Assembly: GCF_003318255.1 (NCBI RefSeq)
Contig: NZ_QOCF01000011.1
Coordinates: forward strand, 1 to 54,635
DNA length: 54,635 bases
DNA from: Ruegeria sp. A3M17
Lineage (GTDB): Bacteria > Pseudomonadota > Alphaproteobacteria > Rhodobacterales > Rhodobacteraceae
Direction of reading: 5' to 3'
Each line of letters begins with the position of its first letter. The first letter of the stretch is position 1. Under the pieces are notes generated by a model that saw nothing but the letters and a program-made list of their open reading frames with translations, was not told the origin of the DNA and ran no database searches. Made by a program: the position numbers and the translations under genes. Positions 35,467 through 43,996 of this stretch are shown here, piece by piece.

Positions 35467-36429
35467 TCAGAGCAACAAGGCGACGCAAAGGAAGATCAGC
35501 GGAATAAGGCCGGTGTCACGGTTGGCGCGGAACAATTGCAGCAGTTTGGCGTTGTCCTCGATATCAAGCCCACGCAGTTGCCATGCCATGTGCCACCCCA
35601 TCGCCCAAGGCCCGCCAAGGGCCACCACCAGGGCAATAATTGATACCTGGGTCGTCGCGGCGTCAATGATTGCCAATCCCATCAGTGCCACGGTGGCCAC
35701 CAGGAAATATTTCAACCATCGCGCAGTGTCGGTACCAAACAGCCGGGCCGTGGACTTGATTCCAATCAACTCGTCATCCTCGGCGTCCTGATGGGCATAG
35801 ATTGTGTCGTAAAACAGCGTCCACGCGATCCCGGCCAGATATAGCGTGATTGCGGGTATGCTTACGGTTCCCGTGTGCGCAGCCCAGGCCAGCAGGATGC
35901 CCCAGTTGAAGGCAAGCCCCAGAAACACCTGCGGCCACCACGTGAAGCGCTTGGCAAATGGGTATATCGTTACTGGCAACAGCGATAGCACACCCATCGC
36001 AATTGCGGCTTGGTTGAATGTGAGCAGAATCATCAGCGCCAGCAGGCATTGCAGCCCCATCCAGATCACGGCCTGGCGCACGCTGACTTGACCGGACGGG
36101 ATTGGGCGGGATCGTGTGCGTTCGACCTGACCATCGAATTCGCGGTCGGTGATGTCGTTCCATGTGCAGCCCGCACCGCGCATCAGAAAGGCTCCGAAGG
36201 CGCAGCCAATGGCGATCCAAAGATCCTCCCACCGGGGGTTGCCGTCGCTGAGCATGGCCAGCGCCAATCCCCACCAGCAGGGAATCAACAGCAACCATGT
36301 GCCGATGGGCCGGTCCGCCCGGCTTAGGCGCAGGTAGGGGCGGGTGAACGCGGGCGCATATGAATCGACCCAGTTGCCGCTGACAGCGTCGGCAACCTGA
36401 CCGTCTGGTGTTGGGGCATTGCCTTGCAT
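35467..36429 (-). CDS. ubiA: 4-hydroxybenzoate polyprenyltransferase
   Basis: A 320-residue membrane prenyltransferase of ubiquinone synthesis. The two Asp-rich motifs are NDITDREFDGQVERTRSRP and YDTIYAHQDAEDDELIGIKST; eight or nine membrane segments. Start at ATG 36429, only 12 bases from the divergent rsmE start, leaving no room for ordinary promoters between them. An upstream extension in frame would overlap rsmE on the other strand and lacks membrane or family character. Confidence 0.95.
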   Translation of the reverse strand: MQGNAPTPDGQVADAVSGNWVDSYAPAFTRPYLRLSRADRPIGTWLLLIPCWWGLALAMLSDGNPRWEDLWIAIGCAFGAFLMRGAGCTWNDITDREFDGQVERTRSRPIPSGQVSVRQAVIWMGLQCLLALMILLTFNQAAIAMGVLSLLPVTIYPFAKRFTWWPQVFLGLAFNWGILLAWAAHTGTVSIPAITLYLAGIAWTLFYDTIYAHQDAEDDELIGIKSTARLFGTDTARWLKYFLVATVALMGLAIIDAATTQVSIIALVVALGGPWAMGWHMAWQLRGLDIEDNAKLLQLFRANRDTGLIPLIFLCVALLL

Positions 36430-36441
36430 ATGTAAGGTCTC

Positions 36442-37167
36442 ATGAGTGCAAAGATCAGACTGTATGTAGAGCACCCTCTGGGTCAGGGGCAATCGGTTCC
36501 TTTGACGCGCGAGCAGGCCCATTACCTGTTTGGCGTCATGCGCTTGTCCGTTGGTGGACAGGTCGCGCTGTTCAACGGGCAAGACGGAGAGTGGCTGGCC
36601 GAGGTGACAGAGGCGGGCAAGCGGGGCGGCGTTTTGGCGTGCCTTGAGCAAACCAAACCGCTGCAACTGCCCCCAGATCTGTGGTTCCTGTTCGCGCCGA
36701 TCAAAAAGGCGCGCACTGACTTTATCGTTGAAAAGGCAGCGGAAATGGGGGCGGCGCGGATCATGCCGGTGCAGACGGAATTCACCAATTCGGACCGCAT
36801 TCGTCAGGACCGATTGCAGGCGCACGCCGTTGAGGCGACCGAGCAATGCGGTGGGACCTATGTACCCGAGGTGGCTGATCTGAAGCGATTGGATCGCGTA
36901 TTGGAAAGCTGGCCGGAAGGGCGGCAACTGATGTTCTGCGATGAGGCCGAGGTAGGCTCGGCCCGGCGGTTGGCTGGCAATGAAACGGACCTGCCCTGGG
37001 CTATTCTCATCGGCCCCGAGGGTGGCTTTTCCGAGCGTGAACGCGCGCGGCTGGCCGCGTTGCCCTTTTCACATGTGGTCAGCCTTGGCCCGCGCATCCT
37101 GCGCGCGGATACGGCTGCCGTTGCGGCGCTGACCATGTGGCAGCAGGCGCTGGGAGACTGGGTGTGA
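36442..37167 (+). CDS. rsmE: 16S rRNA (uracil-1498-N3)-methyltransferase
   Basis: A 241-residue SPOUT-class SAM methyltransferase acting on the 30S subunit. The N-terminal PUA-like part contains YVEHPLGQGQSVPLT. The C-terminal knot is LIGPEGGFSERERARL with LGPRILRADTAAVAAL. Starts at 36442, 12 bases from the divergent ubiA start. Its stop overlaps the GTG start of the GNAT gene (GTGA). Confidence 0.95.
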   Translation: MSAKIRLYVEHPLGQGQSVPLTREQAHYLFGVMRLSVGGQVALFNGQDGEWLAEVTEAGKRGGVLACLEQTKPLQLPPDLWFLFAPIKKARTDFIVEKAAEMGAARIMPVQTEFTNSDRIRQDRLQAHAVEATEQCGGTYVPEVADLKRLDRVLESWPEGRQLMFCDEAEVGSARRLAGNETDLPWAILIGPEGGFSERERARLAALPFSHVVSLGPRILRADTAAVAALTMWQQALGDWV

Positions 37168-38012
37168 GCTGGCGAGAAGCGCAAGGCGCAGACGTTCCAA
37201 AGATCGACGGGTTCCTGTTCGAACACATCCAGACGTCCATGTTCCCTCTGGCGAACCTGCGGGACTTCGGCTTGCGCGGTTCAGACCGGCGCGCCGTGAA
37301 CTTGTGGACATTGGGTGATGGCCCGCGGGCTGTTTTTGGGATTACCAACGAAGGCATGGTCCTGCCGCAATGCCCCGAATGCTCGGATGACGAGCTGAGG
37401 CAGGCGATTCGCCTGATCCGAGGGCGCAAGTTGTTCGGTCTGGCGGCTGAGGCCACTCAAGCCCGTCGGATCATGCAGCTTTCGAGATGGGAAGATCGGC
37501 CTGCAACCCTAAACAGCGACGAGCCGGGATTCTCGCTGAAACTGAGTAATCTTGTCATGCCGGACGCCACCGGCGCGAAACTGGTGCCGCTGGATGAACT
37601 GGACCGATCCATAACAGTGGGATGGCGGCAAGACTATCTGATCGAAGCAATGGGCTTTGACCCCGAACGCGCGCAACCTCAGGCACAAAAAGATATCGCT
37701 GCCTATATCGACCGCGATTCCCATCGGGCCTTGTTGATTGATGGTCGGCCAGTAGGAATGACCGGGTTCAACTCGCGTTTGCCAGAGGTTGTCCAGATTG
37801 GCGGTGTTTATACGCCGCCCGATCTTCGGGGGTATGGATATGCACGACTGGCAGTGGCGCTGCATCTACGCGAGGCGCACAGCAACGGCGCAACCCGCGC
37901 TGTCTTGTTTGCCGCTAGCGATGCCGCCGCGCGTGCCTATATAGCAATTGGGTTCCGGCCAGCAGGCCACTATTCCCTGATTCTGTTCAAAAACCCCGAG
38001 GACACGGCATGA
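37164..38012 (+). CDS. GNAT-family N-acetyltransferase
   Basis: 282 residues from GTG 37164, which overlaps the rsmE stop; an ATG at 37137 would overlap rsmE more deeply. The GNAT core is C-terminal: GGVYTPPDLRGYGYARLAVALHL (acetyl-CoA pyrophosphate loop, about 208-230), then VLFAASDAAARAYIAIGFRPAGHYSL. The N-terminal 130 residues form a degenerate second GNAT-like half. The acceptor substrate is unknown. Co-translated with the following membrane protein. Confidence 0.87.
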   Translation: MSWREAQGADVPKIDGFLFEHIQTSMFPLANLRDFGLRGSDRRAVNLWTLGDGPRAVFGITNEGMVLPQCPECSDDELRQAIRLIRGRKLFGLAAEATQARRIMQLSRWEDRPATLNSDEPGFSLKLSNLVMPDATGAKLVPLDELDRSITVGWRQDYLIEAMGFDPERAQPQAQKDIAAYIDRDSHRALLIDGRPVGMTGFNSRLPEVVQIGGVYTPPDLRGYGYARLAVALHLREAHSNGATRAVLFAASDAAARAYIAIGFRPAGHYSLILFKNPEDTA

Positions 38013-38536
38013 GTTTCATCCGACCCGAAGCCAAACTGGCCCTGTGGCGCTGGCGTGAAGTGCTGGTGGCAGGGGTCGTCTTGTTGGTCGGCCTCAGCTG
38101 GATCGGCGGACCCGGTGGATTGCTGGGTTGGCTGGGCTGGGTTCTGATTGCAGTCTCGGTGGCGCTGGCCGTTATTGGCATTCAACGTGCCCGGTTTCGA
38201 ACCGGTGCAGGCGGCCCCGGTCTGGTGACAATCGATGAAGGTCAGATCACTTACCTTGGGCCGCTGACAGGCGGCATCGTTGCGACACGTGAAATCGAGC
38301 GCCTGGCGCTGGACCCGACATCGTCCCCGGCGCATTGGATTTTGGATCAACAGGGGCAGCCGACGCTTCACATTCCTGTGAATGCGGAAGGTGCCGAAGC
38401 GCTGTTCGATGTGTTCTCGGCCCTTCCGGGTTTGAAAACCGAACAAATGCTGTCGGAACTAAACGGTGGCGCGACGCATCCTGTGGTTATTTGGGAACGT
38501 ACCCCTCTGCGTCCGGCCCATTTGAGGCTGCATTGA
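38009..38536 (+). CDS. small membrane protein of unknown function
   Basis: 175 residues. Two membrane helices at about 18-58 (EVLVAGVVLLVGLSWIGG, LLGWLGWVLIAVSVALAVIG) precede a soluble domain (about 70-175, GPGLVTIDEGQITYLGPLTGG, SSPAHWILDQQGQPTLHIPVNAEGA). The start overlaps the GNAT stop by ATGA. Conserved hypothetical appearance; no function can be proposed. Confidence 0.8.
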   Translation: MSFIRPEAKLALWRWREVLVAGVVLLVGLSWIGGPGGLLGWLGWVLIAVSVALAVIGIQRARFRTGAGGPGLVTIDEGQITYLGPLTGGIVATREIERLALDPTSSPAHWILDQQGQPTLHIPVNAEGAEALFDVFSALPGLKTEQMLSELNGGATHPVVIWERTPLRPAHLRLH

Positions 38537-38600
38537 CACTGGCGCGGTTTAAGACCACGACTGACCAAACGACAGACACATCAGGATCGGAGCACGGTTC

Positions 38601-39971
38601 ATGTCCATTCCCCAGTCCGGCGGCGGACCGATCGAACGCCATGAGCAACTGGCCGAATATCTGGAATCGGGCTGCAAGCCCAAACAGGATTGGCGCATCG
38701 GAACCGAACATGAGAAGTTCGGCTATTGCAAAGACACGCTGAAACCGCTGCCCTTTGAGGGTGAGCGTTCCATTCTTGCAGTGCTGCAGGGGTTGCGCGA
38801 TCTGCACGGCTGGGCCCCGGTGGAAGAGGCCGGCAAGCTGATCGGGCTGGAAAAAGACGGCGCCAATGTCTCGCTGGAACCCGGTGGGCAGTTGGAATTG
38901 TCAGGCGCGCCGCTTGAGACCATTCACGAAACCTGTGACGAGGTGAACGCGCATCTGCGTGACGTGAAGGATATCGCTGACAAGATTGGTGTCGGCTTCA
39001 TCGGCCTTGGTGCTGCGCCAATCTGGACCCATGAGGAAATGCCGCTGATGCCCAAAGGGCGTTACCGGCTGATGAATGACTACATGGAAAAGGTCGGCAC
39101 CATGGGCCGGTCGATGATGCGCCGGACGTGTACAGTTCAGGTCAATATCGACTTTGGGTCCGAGGCTGACATGGTGCAGAAACTGCGCGTCGCGCTAGCG
39201 TTGCAGCCTGTGGCAACCGCACTGTTTGCCAATTCTCCTTTTTTTGAGGGCAAGCCAAACGGTCAGAAAAGCTGGCGCAGCTATATCTGGCGTCATCTGG
39301 ATGATGCGCGCACCGGTATGCTGCCCTTTGTGTTCGAAGACGGGTTCGGGTTCGAAGCCTGGGTCGAGTACGCCTTGGATGTGCCGATGTATTTCGTCTA
39401 TCGCGACGGCAAGTATATCGACGCGCTGGGCCAGTCCTTCCGTGACTTTCTGGAAGGCAAACTGCCTGCATTGCCGGGCGAAACGCCGACGTTGTCTGAC
39501 TGGGCGGATCACCTGACCACAGCCTTCCCCGAGGCGCGGATCAAGAAGTTCATGGAGATGCGCGGGGCCGACGGTGGCCCCTGGCGGCGCCTGTGTGCCT
39601 TGCCCGCATTCTGGGTCGGTCTGACCTATGATCAGGGTGCGTTGGATGCGGCCTGGGATCTGGTCAAAGGCTGGGATGCCGAAACGCGCGAAGAGCTGCG
39701 GGTGGCCGCGGCCCGGGACGGCCTGCAGGCGCAGGTCGGCGACATCAACATGCACGATCTGGCTGGTGAGGTGGTTTCGATCGCCCAAGCCGGCCTGAAA
39801 TCCCGCGCCTTTCCCGGTGCAGGTGGGTTGGTACCGGATGAGACGCATTTCCTGAATGCGCTCAAGGACAGTATCGAAACCGGCAAGGTTCCTGCGGATG
39901 AATTGCTGGATCACTATAACGGCGACTGGAACGGCGATCTGACCCGGATTTATCCCGATTTCAGTTACTAA
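38601..39971 (+). CDS. gshA: glutamate-cysteine ligase, plant/alphaproteobacterial type
   Basis: A 456-residue ATP-dependent enzyme making gamma-glutamylcysteine, the first step of glutathione synthesis. RIGTEHEKFGY, EPGGQLELSG, DYMEKVGTMGRSMMRRTCTVQVNIDF and GGPWRRLCALPAFWVGL are typical of the plant-like class (seen here as separate motifs). Length is normal. It has its own upstream gap of 64 bases. No gshB in the window. Confidence 0.95.
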   Translation: MSIPQSGGGPIERHEQLAEYLESGCKPKQDWRIGTEHEKFGYCKDTLKPLPFEGERSILAVLQGLRDLHGWAPVEEAGKLIGLEKDGANVSLEPGGQLELSGAPLETIHETCDEVNAHLRDVKDIADKIGVGFIGLGAAPIWTHEEMPLMPKGRYRLMNDYMEKVGTMGRSMMRRTCTVQVNIDFGSEADMVQKLRVALALQPVATALFANSPFFEGKPNGQKSWRSYIWRHLDDARTGMLPFVFEDGFGFEAWVEYALDVPMYFVYRDGKYIDALGQSFRDFLEGKLPALPGETPTLSDWADHLTTAFPEARIKKFMEMRGADGGPWRRLCALPAFWVGLTYDQGALDAAWDLVKGWDAETREELRVAAARDGLQAQVGDINMHDLAGEVVSIAQAGLKSRAFPGAGGLVPDETHFLNALKDSIETGKVPADELLDHYNGDWNGDLTRIYPDFSY

Positions 39972-40089
39972 CCGTCTTTTAGGCCTGTTGCCTTTAGGAG
40001 AATTTTTGCCAACTAATTCGATGTGACCTTGCCATGTGGCAGGGTCCTTCGAGTATGATTGGCGGGATATTCCCGAGCGTGATGGCGTC

Positions 40090-41157
40090 ATGGCCCGTAT
40101 CAGCGAACTGCATTATTCCAATGCCTACGCCGCCCAAAGCGGCGTGTCCGAGTTCCTAGAGGTTGCGCTGAGATCCGATGAGGATCCGGCCAATTTCACT
40201 GTGTCCTTCTATCAGGCGAATGGTCAGGTCGGGATCGAAATTCCGCTGGATCACCCGTCGGTTCAGGTCTCGACAGACCCTGATAACAACGAACAGGTCT
40301 TTGTGATTTCAGCGGATTTCTTTCCGATCCTGCTGACCGATCCCAATGGCGGTGGCTCTACGAACTATGAAGCCTATGCGCTGACCAATACGTCGACGGA
40401 TGAGGTCATTGATTTTTACGATATCGGTGGCGGAACCACAGATATCGTCGCCCAAAACGGGTTGGCCGCCGGGGAAACTTCGGAAAATCTTCCGGTTCTT
40501 GTGGGGCCTAACCAAACGACAACGACCCTGCAATTCAATCAGCCCAACCCGGACACACTGGTGCATGCGCCGCTCTCGCCCGGCGATTCAGGCGCGCCGT
40601 GTTTCGCGGCTGGCACGTTGGTCGACACGCCAGATGGTCCGCGCAGGGTTGAAACTCTGGGGCCGGGTGATCTGGTGCTGACGCAGGACGATGGTGCTTG
40701 CATCATTCGTTGGGCCGGTGGCTGCACTGTTTCAGGACGGGGTCGTTTTGCACCCGTTCGCATCCGTTCCGACGCGTTGGGGGCGGAAGGGGACATTTAC
40801 GTCTCGCCGCAACACCGCCTGCTGGTCTCAGGTTGGCAGGCGCAGCTGCTGTTCGGAGAAGATGAGGTTCTTGTGGCGGCCAAATCAATGGTCAATGACA
40901 CGACCATCACATCCGCGCCTTGCGACCTTGTCCACTATGTTCATCTGTTCTTTGACCGGCATCAACTGGTGTCGACCTCTGGCCTGATCTCGGAAAGCTT
41001 CTTTCCCGGCGCGCAGGGCCTGTCGAGTCTTGATCGCGAAGCCGCGGACGAGCTGTTCGCCCTGTTCCCCGAGCTTTTGGATCAACCGCAAACTTATGGC
41101 CCAACCGTTCGCCCGGTCCGGTGCGGCCCACAAGTGGCAATGCTGCGGGCGATCTGA
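40090..41157 (+). CDS. Hint-domain protein (Hint_2)
   Basis: About 355 residues. The N-terminal part (1-170) is beta-rich (ARISELHYSNAYAAQSGVSEFLEVAL). The C-terminal Hint domain starts at CFAAGTLVDTPDGPRRVETLGPGD (about 181) with the nucleophile-type Cys, and continues with VSPQHRLLVSG and VHYVHLFFDRHQLVSTSGLISESF. Hint domains are related to inteins and hedgehog autoprocessing parts and can cleave or splice. No C-terminal partner follows the Hint part. Start at 40090 fits the usual MARISE N terminus; a GTG at 40036 is an alternative. Confidence 0.85.
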   Translation: MARISELHYSNAYAAQSGVSEFLEVALRSDEDPANFTVSFYQANGQVGIEIPLDHPSVQVSTDPDNNEQVFVISADFFPILLTDPNGGGSTNYEAYALTNTSTDEVIDFYDIGGGTTDIVAQNGLAAGETSENLPVLVGPNQTTTTLQFNQPNPDTLVHAPLSPGDSGAPCFAAGTLVDTPDGPRRVETLGPGDLVLTQDDGACIIRWAGGCTVSGRGRFAPVRIRSDALGAEGDIYVSPQHRLLVSGWQAQLLFGEDEVLVAAKSMVNDTTITSAPCDLVHYVHLFFDRHQLVSTSGLISESFFPGAQGLSSLDREAADELFALFPELLDQPQTYGPTVRPVRCGPQVAMLRAI

Positions 41158-41222
41158 TCCGCCCCTCTTGCTTTCGCAGACTGCTGTGATAGCAGAGCTT
41201 CAACAGCATTCAGGGAACCGTC

Positions 41223-42296
41223 ATGGACGATCTTAAGGCAAAATATCTGGGTCAGATCGCCGATGCAGGCGAAGAAAACGCGCTCGAAGCGATCCGTGTC
41301 GCGGCTGTCGGCAAAAAGGGCGAAGTCGCGCTGAAGATGCGCGAGCTGGGCAAGATGACCCCTGAGGAACGCCAGGTCGCTGGCCCTGCGTTGAATGCCC
41401 TGAAGGATGAGATCAACTCGGCCCTGTCCGCCAAGAAAGCCGCTTTGGTCGATGCTGCGCTAGACGAACGTCTGCGCAACGAATGGCTGGACGTCACCTT
41501 GCCGACCCGCGCGCGCCGTCAGGGTTCGATCCACCCGGTCAGCCAAGCGACCGAGGAGCTGACCGCGATCTTTGCCGAACTGGGTTTCTCGGTGGCTGAA
41601 GGGCCGCGGATTGAGACCGACTGGCACAATTTCGACGCGTTGAACATCCCCAGCCACCACCCCGCGCGGGCCGAGATGGACACGTTCTATATGCACCGCG
41701 CCGAGGGCGACAATCGCCCGCCGCACGTGCTGCGCACCCATACCTCGCCAGTCCAGATCCGCTCGATGGAGAAACAGGGCGCGCCGATCCGCATCATTTG
41801 TCCGGGCGGCGTGTACCGTGCCGACTATGACCAGACCCACACCCCGATGTTCCATCAGGTCGAAGGGCTGGCCATCGACAAGGACATCTCAATGGCGAAC
41901 CTGAAATGGGTTCTGGAAGAGTTCGTGAAGGCGTTTTTCGAGGTCGACGATGTCGAGTTGCGCTTCCGCGCCTCGCACTTCCCCTTCACCGAACCGTCGG
42001 CCGAGGTCGATATCCGCTGTTCCTGGGATAACGGTCAGCTGAAGATCGGCGAGGGCGACGACTGGATGGAAATTCTGGGTTCGGGCATGGTCCACCCCAA
42101 GGTGATCGCTGCCGGTGGGATTGATCCGGACGTCTATCAGGGCTTTGCCTTTGGCATCGGCATCGACCGTCTGGCTATGCTGAAATACGGCATTCCCGAT
42201 CTGCGGGCATTCTTTGATAGCGACCTGCGCTGGCTGCGCCACTACGGGTTCGCGGCGCTGGATATGCCGAACCTGCATGGTGGTTTGAGCCGTTAA
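41223..42296 (+). CDS. pheS: phenylalanine-tRNA ligase alpha subunit
   Basis: A 357-residue class II synthetase subunit. An N-terminal coiled coil (about 1-90) is followed by the catalytic domain: [19 protein letters not shown], motif 2 [28 protein letters not shown] and motif 3 [18 protein letters not shown] (as segments). Together with PheT it charges tRNA-Phe. pheT is not adjacent but 1.7 kb downstream on the same strand. Confidence 0.97.
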   Translation: MDDLKAKYLGQIADAGEENALEAIRVAAVGKKGEVALKMRELGKMTPEERQVAGPALNALKDEINSALSAKKAALVDAALDERLRNEWLDVTLPTRARRQGSIHPVSQATEELTAIFAELGFSVAEGPRIETDWHNFDALNIPSHHPARAEMDTFYMHRAEGDNRPPHVLRTHTSPVQIRSMEKQGAPIRIICPGGVYRADYDQTHTPMFHQVEGLAIDKDISMANLKWVLEEFVKAFFEVDDVELRFRASHFPFTEPSAEVDIRCSWDNGQLKIGEGDDWMEILGSGMVHPKVIAAGGIDPDVYQGFAFGIGIDRLAMLKYGIPDLRAFFDSDLRWLRHYGFAALDMPNLHGGLSR

Positions 42297-42593
42297 TTGT
42301 ACCTGCTTGGGGTATATCTCTCCAAGTATTACGACTGGTGTTTTGCGTTTTCGGGACGCAATCGCCGGTGGGTGGGGACAGTGCTGCTATTTGGATGGTT
42401 CGTGGTCTTTTGCGGCCTCGCGAGTTTTCTTCCCGGTTGGTTGAGCATTCTGATTCTGCTTGCGGCCTCGCCGTTTCAAGGGCTTTTTTTGTTGGCGCAT
42501 CATCGTGTTTGGGAAATGCGAGATCAGACATTGCGTGATCAACAGTCCCAGTTGTGGAAAACAAAAAAACTCATTGACCGGCTCAAAAAATAG
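42297..42593 (+). CDS. small two-helix membrane protein
   Basis: Up to 98 residues if TTG 42297, directly after the pheS stop, is used. Two hydrophobic segments (VGTVLLFGWFVVFCGLASFL and LSILILLAASPFQGLFLLAH) precede a charged amphipathic tail (DQTLRDQQSQLWKTKKLIDRL). No convincing ribosome site other than coupling to pheS, and no ATG upstream of the first helix, so the start is uncertain. Lower GC than neighbours. Unknown function. Confidence 0.55.
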   Translation: MYLLGVYLSKYYDWCFAFSGRNRRWVGTVLLFGWFVVFCGLASFLPGWLSILILLAASPFQGLFLLAHHRVWEMRDQTLRDQQSQLWKTKKLIDRLKK

Positions 42594-42663
42594 GCGCGGC
42601 TTGTCACAGAATCCCACGGGGTTGTGACGTGACACTGAGAGCGGGCTCGTTAAGTTCAGTCGC

Positions 42664-43458
42664 ATGATTTACCGACTGATTTTCCTGTTTCTGCTCATCG
42701 CCACCCAAGCCGCCGCCGTGGATACATGCCACGGCGATACCGCCTGTCAGGTCGGCGACCGTTCCTATCATGTGCTTGAACCCGACGGCTGGGACGGCGA
42801 AACGCCTCTGCCGGTGTTGCTGCATTTCCATGGCTGGGCACGGCAGGGGACGGTGGTGGTGAACCATGAGCGTATTGCCGGAGCCACAAAGCTGCGCGGC
42901 GTGCTGCTGGTGGCGCCCAACGGGTTGGGCAAAAGCTGGGATTTTTGGACTTCGGGCACGCGCGATGTCCCCTTCGCCGACCGGGTGCTTGAGGATGTGG
43001 CCAAACGCTATCCGATTGACCCGGAACGCATTTATGTCTCGGGCTATTCCTTTGGTGGTGCGATGGCGTGGCGCTATGTGTGCCAGTCGGGCAATGACAC
43101 GGCTGCTTTGCTGGCGGTCGCGGGGTCGATCCGTCAAACCGAGCACTGCCCGCAAGCCCCGGCCGAGGTGCGCCATGTGCACGGGACCAGCGACACCGTG
43201 ATGGATTTCCCCTTTGGGCCGGGCAGGGACACGACCTATCCGGTGGCGCTGTGGCTGCAGAAGTTCGGGTGTGAAACAGCGACGCCGCGCGGGGATTGGA
43301 GCGTGGTGCCGATCCTGACGCTCAGCCGGGTGGAATGGACCGATTGCGCACAGGGACAGGTTTCGCTGGATACGCATCCCGGCGGGCACTTCATCCCGCA
43401 TGGCTGGATCGGACGACAACTGGATGAGCTTTTGGGGCGGGAACCGACCTACCCCTGA
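42664..43458 (+). CDS. secreted alpha/beta-hydrolase, PHB-depolymerase/LpqC type
   Basis: 264 residues with a signal peptide (IYRLIFLFLLIATQAAA) and the nucleophile elbow GYSFGG (about 129-134) of polyhydroxybutyrate depolymerase-like and feruloyl esterase-type enzymes. LLHFHGWARQG may provide the oxyanion region and HPGGHFIPHGW the catalytic His; the Asp is probably in VHGTSDTVMDF. Likely a periplasmic or extracellular esterase. It is followed 42 bases later by a secreted cupin. Confidence 0.85.
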   Translation: MIYRLIFLFLLIATQAAAVDTCHGDTACQVGDRSYHVLEPDGWDGETPLPVLLHFHGWARQGTVVVNHERIAGATKLRGVLLVAPNGLGKSWDFWTSGTRDVPFADRVLEDVAKRYPIDPERIYVSGYSFGGAMAWRYVCQSGNDTAALLAVAGSIRQTEHCPQAPAEVRHVHGTSDTVMDFPFGPGRDTTYPVALWLQKFGCETATPRGDWSVVPILTLSRVEWTDCAQGQVSLDTHPGGHFIPHGWIGRQLDELLGREPTYP

Positions 43459-43500
43459 ACATCTGACTAGCCCGGAATGATCCGAGAATGGAACGGTCCT

Positions 43501-43908
43501 ATGAGAACCCTGCTTTTAAGCGCACTGATCCTTGCCACCACACCTGTTCTGGCGCGCGACACCTATCCGCCGGTTGAGGTGCTGTTGCAGACCGGTAAGT
43601 CCGTGATTGGTGAACCGCTGGAATACCCCGAAGGCAAGGCGCAGATAACCATGGCCATCGTGACCATGCAGCCCGGCCAAAAAACCGGCTGGCACCGGCA
43701 CGAGGCCCCATTGGCGGCTTACATGCTAGAGGGTGAAATCACCGTGGATTACGGGGATGCCGGGACCAAAACCTACAAAACCGGTGATGCGCTGGTTGAG
43801 GCATTCCGCTCACCTCATGCAGGCGTGAATTCAGGCGAAGATATCGCGCGGATTCTGGCCGTGTTTGCCGGTGCAGAGGGCGTTTCCAACACGGTCGCGG
43901 AAGAGTAG
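43501..43908 (+). CDS. secreted cupin-domain protein
   Basis: 135 residues with a signal peptide (MRTLLLSALILATTPVLA) and one cupin barrel: PGQKTGWHRHEAPLAAYMLEGE gives the metal-binding His-x-His and later Glu, and FRSPHAGVNSGED the second motif with His. Such small secreted cupins are common next to esterases; function unknown. Start at 43501; an upstream in-frame ATG at 43477 would spoil the signal peptide. Confidence 0.85.
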   Translation: MRTLLLSALILATTPVLARDTYPPVEVLLQTGKSVIGEPLEYPEGKAQITMAIVTMQPGQKTGWHRHEAPLAAYMLEGEITVDYGDAGTKTYKTGDALVEAFRSPHAGVNSGEDIARILAVFAGAEGVSNTVAEE

Positions 43909-43996
43909 GCGCCCAAGCCCCCCGCACCCTCTTTCCCCTGTCCGCAATATCCGTTACACGCGGTCTGACCCTAGATTTACTGGCGGAAACCGACCG

